In this document: piece after piece, positions 59,901-64,000 of the stretch
Numbering within the stretch: the first letter of the stretch is position 1
Layout of the letters: each line of letters begins with the position of its first letter
Source: a virus
Direction: 5' to 3' (one strand)
Length of the DNA stretch: 64,000 bases
IMG/VR virus record: IMGVR_UViG_3300047678_000239
Span: 1 to 64,000 of that record
The notes under the pieces: model-generated
What the model saw: only the letters and a program-made list of their open reading frames with translations
What the model was told of the DNA's origin: nothing
The model's database searches: none
Program-made: the position numbers and the translations under genes

Positions 59901-61581
59901 TATATAGGAAATTTTCATATCCATCCATAGACGATTCTAGAGAATTCCATTCGGCATTTAAGTCCGACTTCTCTTTGATAAGAAATTCGTCAGTTGGTAA
60001 CAGAACCAACTTCACATCAATGTCAGCTATCAAAGAACGAATTTCTTCAATTCGGTTTTGTTTGTATTCGAACACCCCCAATCTCTCTTCAACAGAAGAG
60101 AATTTTACAAAGTTTTCAAAATATCTGTAGTCTACGTTTGTTGGAGCTTTTTCTTCAATCTTATAACGAAGTTTTGAATACAATTCGTCATACAAAGAAC
60201 CAGACTCTCCTACAATGCTTTCTAGAGAATGTTCAACGGTTGAATTTCCTTCATTTTCCAACTTGATGTTGAAATTTGGTCCCTTAATTGGTATTGTGAC
60301 AACCGCCTGATTTGAAAAGAAGTATAAATCTTGAAGAATCGGAGAACTTACCGAAATGTTGCTAATCCAAAGATTGTCGCCCACGGAGTAACCATCTGGC
60401 AAGGTGTCTCTCAATTTCAAAATCAATCGGCTATGGGTTGATTCATCAGTAGATGGAACCACGCCCGTTCTTACAATTGGAAGAATTGTTCCATCTCCAA
60501 AGTTGATGACGTTCTTTAAGTATCCTGAGAAATTGTCTTTGTATCGATTTTCTATAAAATTGATTGATGGAACGAATATTGAATCGAAATATATCTGTCT
60601 AAAGAAAGAAACTATATCGTCATAATTTTGAGGACGATTGTTTGTTATTTGATTGAGCTCTTGATTTAAAATGTAAGAGAATAGCGTATAAAAATAATCT
60701 TGAATTTCATCAAACGTTGTGATTGATTCATAGTTCTCAAACAAGAAGTTTTTAAATTGGTCAAGGATACCAAATACATTTCTTGTGCTGACCATTCCGC
60801 CACTCTTTAATGAACCTTTCTGGACTCCGTAATATGTGTCTGTGATGAAATTTACCACATCTATATCAGTCTTCAATGAATAGAAAAATTTGATAGATTG
60901 GTCTGTGTCTGGATTTTTCTTTGCTATGTCAATGTATGTTGTGTAAAGTTGGACCTTCTCTAAAGATTCTATCAAATCGTCTATGATGTATTTGGGCTGA
61001 ATTTTTGAATTGGAAAATAGGTCAAATTCCTGATTCAACTTAATATCGACTGGATTGGTAGATTGAACCAAAACATGAGGTATCACAGCAATTTCTGTTC
61101 TACTTGGAGAAATCTCATCAATGACCAACTTTTGAGAAGAATCAAATGGATTTCCTACGACATTTCTAACCGGAAGAATTCCAATCTTGTAATTACCTTC
61201 TTGAATAGAAAGTGATTTCAATACATCTTGAACATTCATTACAATGCTTTGAGTATTTTCATTTCCAACTACTGCAAAATTGCTCTGATATTTTGAATAT
61301 GAATAAACTCTCGTGCTGTTGGTTACGTCAACATACGAACGAGTAAATGGGGTGTATTTACCTTTACTACCGTTCACTGATGCATCAAAATAAGAAGACG
61401 TAACCAAGTCACCTTCTGTAGAAAATACAGTTACCTCAACCAAATCTTTATCACTCTCTCCAAATGGGAAGCTTTTAACCTCACCAACTGTTAAAAATGA
61501 CAATTCATCCGCTGTATAGAAGTATGCGGTGCTTAGAGAAGCAGTTTCCTTTGCAAAGGCTTTGAAACTTGAATAATTCAT
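56926..61581 (-). CDS. Large tail/baseplate structural protein with LamG-like insert (1551 aa)
   Basis: A 1551-residue protein. The N-terminal part has strands such as ADELSFLTVGEVKSFPFG and VDVTNSTRVYSYSKYQSNF. The middle contains a coiled, charged stretch (YKQNRIEEIRSLIADIDVKL). Around residues 745-970 there is a LamG-like sandwich with LRLGNYQQ-like strands (RLYLGNYQQNTSSLSLDPEA, then FFGTIDEIKIWENF). The C-terminal third has SQILNSVECDTY and VNINVADLMFVSKD. Proteins of this size and mix in marine T4-like phages are tail or baseplate components, but no T4 homologue is recognised. It overlaps the next upstream gene by 4 nt. Confidence 0.6.
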   Translation of the reverse strand: MNYSSFKAFAKETASLSTAYFYTADELSFLTVGEVKSFPFGESDKDLVEVTVFSTEGDLVTSSYFDASVNGSKGKYTPFTRSYVDVTNSTRVYSYSKYQSNFAVVGNENTQSIVMNVQDVLKSLSIQEGNYKIGILPVRNVVGNPFDSSQKLVIDEISPSRTEIAVIPHVLVQSTNPVDIKLNQEFDLFSNSKIQPKYIIDDLIESLEKVQLYTTYIDIAKKNPDTDQSIKFFYSLKTDIDVVNFITDTYYGVQKGSLKSGGMVSTRNVFGILDQFKNFLFENYESITTFDEIQDYFYTLFSYILNQELNQITNNRPQNYDDIVSFFRQIYFDSIFVPSINFIENRYKDNFSGYLKNVINFGDGTILPIVRTGVVPSTDESTHSRLILKLRDTLPDGYSVGDNLWISNISVSSPILQDLYFFSNQAVVTIPIKGPNFNIKLENEGNSTVEHSLESIVGESGSLYDELYSKLRYKIEEKAPTNVDYRYFENFVKFSSVEERLGVFEYKQNRIEEIRSLIADIDVKLVLLPTDEFLIKEKSDLNAEWNSLESSMDGYENFLYNNPNWFSEHTRVYSGMSSGSRYDRDNGDSLQNNLPSSVIEVAENYEYVRFVNLIGHYFDNLTLYITQFTEKNDASSSEIEGISKDVVYNMLSSLGWEPEIGRENLPLILASFSKSDFDVDSPLYDKVGDMSEDDRNKFIWKRILNSLPFILKSKGTEAAINALISCYGIPRNIIQIKEYGGVEYTTELDQNSLYIIDETKYSPYFSGSGEYFNVPWTGSAQSLEFNFSFEPNKTSDEGKIFRLAVGGTNWAIGIVKEKGNDWGKAFFTIQNTGSNTLTAMTERAPFFNGDVYSLVLRKSKVSADFNISPTASIATIDNYPQRYSVLVRRNEDSRTTFQASASMFLSGSYNTSFRQPTRLYLGNYQQNTSSLSLDPEAFFGTIDEIKIWENFLSTTRFNHHASFKGAYDTDNPQSMVEKNLVRISFSTPINLNTGSGNLTIQNSAFRTMSSEISASNFPFAGSQILNSVECDTYTATPTFPYQFKKFETRQTMNLPNFGSNKFRSNKVNYKQQILSSNLSPDSRSTLRATEDSTVDTNKLGIFFSPTEQINLEIIKFFGNFEFGDLIGKPSDVYERTYGRFEKFKEVFYSQGFGQVDYQSFMNLVRAYFDKSLFKYIKKLVPVRAKLVDGLLIEPSILERPKIQLKPIVQETVNINVADLMFVSKDVPSELVPQLTQSIKTIVTGTSLYEDSEGFFFPDRLEPFGFEILAKDGVTYYKDDYWRVEVIPIDKSYSVRNKNKPTSSMSDAEAYATNRGEFKTIIHPYEQVNISKFPTVTTIPDFKIIAANMNFIGSISGITLSGGNYLSGPVSNDVTLVGSFQNYGLDANMVSSSLVSGSANVRLGITATIRSGSNFQVNAIDVYNSNYQVYLLNGMMTASLSSLDSDTSLFDILVGNASGFFFSRIRDSAYSYRHNLSSQNSPLNSYPLNGYYGTHYKYKKSLNNRNPMVTLDNYSRPSGIFKKGLQTERTTIQSGSGILDNSLPVIISSVTT

Positions 61582-61808
61582 TTTACTGTGAACTCACGAA
61601 TGACTGTATCATATTTTTCTTCAACTTTCGTAGGGCTGAAAAACAACACATTGATTGGGATTGAAATCGAGCTGCTGCTGGCTGGTTTGGCAAAATAATC
61701 GATTAAAAGATTGCCGGACGAATCATAACTAGAAGACACAGACCCCGATGTAACAATATTCTGAGCGTCTTCGTTTGAATATTGACTTAAATATACATTT
61801 GGTTTCAT
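61578..61808 (-). CDS. Small tail-operon protein (76 aa)
   Basis: A 76-residue protein with ATGA overlaps at both ends. The sequence (KPNVYLSQYSNEDAQNIVTS; ISIPINVLFFSPTKVEEKYD) suggests a small beta protein. It is probably translated by coupling inside the tail operon and could be an adaptor between its two very large neighbours. No family is recognised. Confidence 0.5.
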   Translation of the reverse strand: MKPNVYLSQYSNEDAQNIVTSGSVSSSYDSSGNLLIDYFAKPASSSSISIPINVLFFSPTKVEEKYDTVIREFTVK

Positions 61809-63730
61809 CGAGAAATCTTAAATGTTACTGGGCTGCTGAATGTAGAAATTGAACCACTGATTTCTGACCTAATATCAACCGAGTAATATCTCTCTTGTGG
61901 AAGACCTGTAGTGTCTAGCATAAAATAGTTTCCGTCTGCATCAGAACTCAATTTTGTATATCCATCAAACGCCATCACTGTTTCTTCGGTTTCAGCATCT
62001 TTGATAGAATAATAACTCTCTTCTGGTAGATACATTGGTTCAATGTAATCGGAAACTCTGTTTGTAAATGTCTTGGTTGGATATTTTGGTCTTCCTAAAA
62101 CATTGATTCTAACAATCGACCCACGCTTATAATCTTTATTTAGGTTTACCGATATTACGGATGATTTTGATGTATCCACCAATCTCAACGATGTTCCATC
62201 AGATGCCGTTGGAGACAACGAAACATCTGCCCACATAACATCTAAATGTGGTTGATAGATGGTGTTACTTTCTTTGGAAAAGAATCTTAGCTTACCAAAA
62301 TCATAACTGCTAGTTTCATTGCTATGCATCAAAATAAATCCGTAATTTGGTATGGAGTTGTATATCCAAGCTAAAACAGTATTCGTAACATCCATATAAA
62401 TGTCGGACGACTGATTATCGAAATATTGAACCGATGCGTAGCTTCCAGACGAAACAGTATAAGGAATTGTATTTAGTGGAGCGTCAGTGGACAATCCGAT
62501 TTCATAAGAACCAGATGTTCCCAATGAAGCGGTAGATGACATCATTATTTGACTGGTTGTGCCGGTGAATCTCCAAAGGCCCACAGGGTTTATTGAGAGA
62601 TTTGCGTTGTCCGTTCCTATGATTGTAGTATTCAATACCGAACTTGTGACGTAAGAGCCCCCCAAATACTTTGCATAAATACTTGTTCCACCAGCCGAAG
62701 CTGAAGAATACATGTCAACTGCGATTGATAATGGGTGGCTTCCCGAAACAGAAGAAGTGTAAGGCGAAAAGCCCTTTAGCACAGCATCACCAAGCAAAGA
62801 TTTCAGTGGAGTTGTGTTCGTTCCATGTCCATTAACTAACACAGCGCTTCCACTTAAATGACCGTCAATGGTCAATGTGCTGTCTAGAAAATTTCCTGTT
62901 GTAGAAGAACCAATCAATTTCAATGTTCTTGGAAATGAGCCAGAAGGAACGTTGTAAGAGCCACTTGGAAAATAACCAATACCGTCTCCGGACGCTGTAG
63001 CGACCAAGGTTCCTTGGTCATACAATTCTATTTTGTATGTGGTTGGAGCTGGAGTGGCTCCTGAATTTCCTTTAACAAACGAGCTAAAATTAATCGTGGA
63101 ACCCGAATAAATCTTAACCTCAAGAGAAGAAGAGTTTGTTGAATTAACAATCATTCCACCCGCCTGAACAACGGTGAATCTTCCAGCGTTTGGAATGTAA
63201 TTACAATCTGGAAAAGGGTTGAAAGGATTTGGACTTACAAATGGAGCCTCAGCATATCCAGAACCAGAACCCAATAGACTCGAAGAAACAAACCAAATTC
63301 CTCCTCCATCACAATTTGAAGAAGTGGCTGGAGTATACCATTTTATGCTTCCAGAATCAGAATATCTCCAACTTGCTCCATCTGAGGTCGTGGCTCCATC
63401 GTATTTGTAGCCGGTTCCGTTGTCCCAACACATAGCCAGAGGATATGCGGCGACATTATAAGCTTTTGGAACCTCAATGGATTCAGCTACTTTCAAAGAC
63501 AAATAAAACCTTGGATTAGAAATTCTTCCAAGTGCAATTGACCTAGAAATTTCTGCTAGATTGAATTGGATTAACGCTCTTGAAAGAACAGCGCCTCGTC
63601 CACCTGAACAAGCTTCGTTTTGAATTGTTTTTTCAACTTCCAGTATTTCATCGTGGCCCATGTTCTTAAACAAAAGGCTCGGCTGATTAGATATGGTGGT
63701 GTCTTTTGTTGGGTATAAGAAATAATGCAT
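61805..63730 (-). CDS. Tail protein with DNRLRE/carbohydrate-binding-like sandwich (641 aa)
   Basis: A 641-residue beta-rich protein. The N terminus (MHYFLYPTKDTTISNQPSLL, then GHDEILEVEKTI and SRALIQFNLAEI) has the look of DNRLRE/CBM96-type sandwich domains, which begin with a D-T-x-I strand and a later R-A-L-I-x-F-N/D strand. The last part has DVMWADVSLSPTA and a beta domain near the end (YKRGSIVRINVLGRPKYPTK). It may bind polysaccharide on the host surface or on the fibre. A TATTTATG box lies 20 nt before the ATG, with AGAAAG between. It heads the operon of three genes ending at 56926. Confidence 0.6.
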   Translation of the reverse strand: MHYFLYPTKDTTISNQPSLLFKNMGHDEILEVEKTIQNEACSGGRGAVLSRALIQFNLAEISRSIALGRISNPRFYLSLKVAESIEVPKAYNVAAYPLAMCWDNGTGYKYDGATTSDGASWRYSDSGSIKWYTPATSSNCDGGGIWFVSSSLLGSGSGYAEAPFVSPNPFNPFPDCNYIPNAGRFTVVQAGGMIVNSTNSSSLEVKIYSGSTINFSSFVKGNSGATPAPTTYKIELYDQGTLVATASGDGIGYFPSGSYNVPSGSFPRTLKLIGSSTTGNFLDSTLTIDGHLSGSAVLVNGHGTNTTPLKSLLGDAVLKGFSPYTSSVSGSHPLSIAVDMYSSASAGGTSIYAKYLGGSYVTSSVLNTTIIGTDNANLSINPVGLWRFTGTTSQIMMSSTASLGTSGSYEIGLSTDAPLNTIPYTVSSGSYASVQYFDNQSSDIYMDVTNTVLAWIYNSIPNYGFILMHSNETSSYDFGKLRFFSKESNTIYQPHLDVMWADVSLSPTASDGTSLRLVDTSKSSVISVNLNKDYKRGSIVRINVLGRPKYPTKTFTNRVSDYIEPMYLPEESYYSIKDAETEETVMAFDGYTKLSSDADGNYFMLDTTGLPQERYYSVDIRSEISGSISTFSSPVTFKISR

Positions 63731-63750
63731 GATATGAGTCGCTTTCTACT

Positions 63751-63758
63751 CATAAATA
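63751..63758 (-). promoter_or_regulatory. TATTTATG box
   Basis: Lies 20 nt before the start codon at 63730, in gene orientation. Confidence 0.45.
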
Positions 63759-63798
63759 TAATATTCCCCTGCTATTTCTCCGAAATATATACAGAAGA

Positions 63799-64000
63799 TT
63801 ACAAGCACTTACCCACAACGTCTTTGGTTGGAAATCTTACTTCAAATACACATGGGTCTATTGAAGGATAAACAATCTTATTTTGAGTGGCTCTCTCAAT
63901 GTCATATTCGTATTGAGAATAATCACCGTCTTTGGAAGTTAGATTTTTTAGTTTCAAGTAAGAAACACTTTGAACTCCGTCAATTTTAGCAATTTCCAAT
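63799..64000 (-). CDS. C-terminal end of a baseplate-type protein (runs off right edge)
   Basis: The frame is open to the right edge; the first codon seen is TTG, so it is an internal part of a longer gene. The last 67 residues read EIAKIDGVQSVSYLKLKNLT, then YDIERATQNKIVYPSIDPCV and FEVRFPTKDVVGKCL. The closing pattern Y-D-I-x-x-AT-x-N-x-I-x-YPS-x-DP-x-x-FE resembles the end of baseplate-wedge-associated proteins in marine T4-like phages (possibly gp6-like). This is pattern memory only; the body of the gene must be seen. Confidence 0.5.
   Translation of the reverse strand, partial: LEIAKIDGVQSVSYLKLKNLTSKDGDYSQYEYDIERATQNKIVYPSIDPCVFEVRFPTKDVVGKCL

Noticed and set aside
1-64000. tRNA genes, integrase, or lysogeny genes
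   Set aside because: No cloverleaf-like sequence, recombinase motif or repressor/integrase pair was found by reading; the AbrB/RHH-like gene alone is not evidence of lysogeny.

Overview
The window is a contiguous piece of a large, T4-like contractile-tailed bacteriophage genome (myovirus). The evidence is a recognisable morphogenesis core on the minus strand, read right to left: large terminase (gp17), portal (gp20), prohead protease (gp21), scaffold (gp22) and major capsid protein (gp23), followed after a small accessory island by the neck and tail-completion proteins gp13, gp14 and gp15. The DNA is AT-rich. No tRNA, rRNA, integrase, CRISPR or insertion sequence was seen. The host cannot be named from the sequence. 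Almost every gene is on the minus strand. The exceptions are four plus-strand genes at 17299-20679.

Layout from left to right. 1-14216 is a host-recognition region: the start of a fibre gene running off the left edge, five tandem LamG-like lectin-fold genes, a 2969-residue serine-rich fibre built of repeats, and two small companions. 14241-17240 holds gp15, gp14, a free-standing endonuclease and gp13. 17299-21652 is an accessory island: two paralogous putative ADP-ribosyltransferase-like proteins around a P-loop kinase, an AbrB/RHH-like regulator, a GH24 lysozyme, a two-span membrane protein and a macro-domain-like protein. 21687-32458 is the capsid and packaging module. 32451-36527 holds a Cys/His-dyad protein, a zinc-ribbon protein and a 950-residue protein that appears to join three nucleotidyl-transfer domains. 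36568-44963 is a second fibre locus with a 2199-residue protein (Mtd-like N terminus, long repeats, a lambda gpJ-like segment, a Pro-Thr linker and an Ig-like tip). 45043-50641 is DNA metabolism: a decayed homing endonuclease, a fused Mre11-Rad50 (gp47-gp46) protein, a primase and a RuvC-like nuclease. 50661-64000 is a tail or baseplate region with very large structural proteins. One of these combines an apparent seven-bladed FG-GAP propeller with two dockerin-like calcium loops.

The genes fit one late programme: packaging, head assembly, neck completion, tail and fibre formation, and lysis. An 8-bp box TATTTAT(A/G/T) in gene orientation precedes at least 18 genes or gene groups, mostly structural ones and the lysozyme. 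It is absent upstream of the recombination/primase block. In seven cases the box lies exactly 3 nt before the start codon. This leaves no room for a Shine-Dalgarno leader and is not T4 late-promoter geometry.

The best candidates for something new are that box, the NAD/ADP-ribose-flavoured island, the triple nucleotidyltransferase fusion, the Mre11-Rad50 fusion, and the fibre loci with exact internal duplications. All family calls come from reading motifs by eye. No database search was run.
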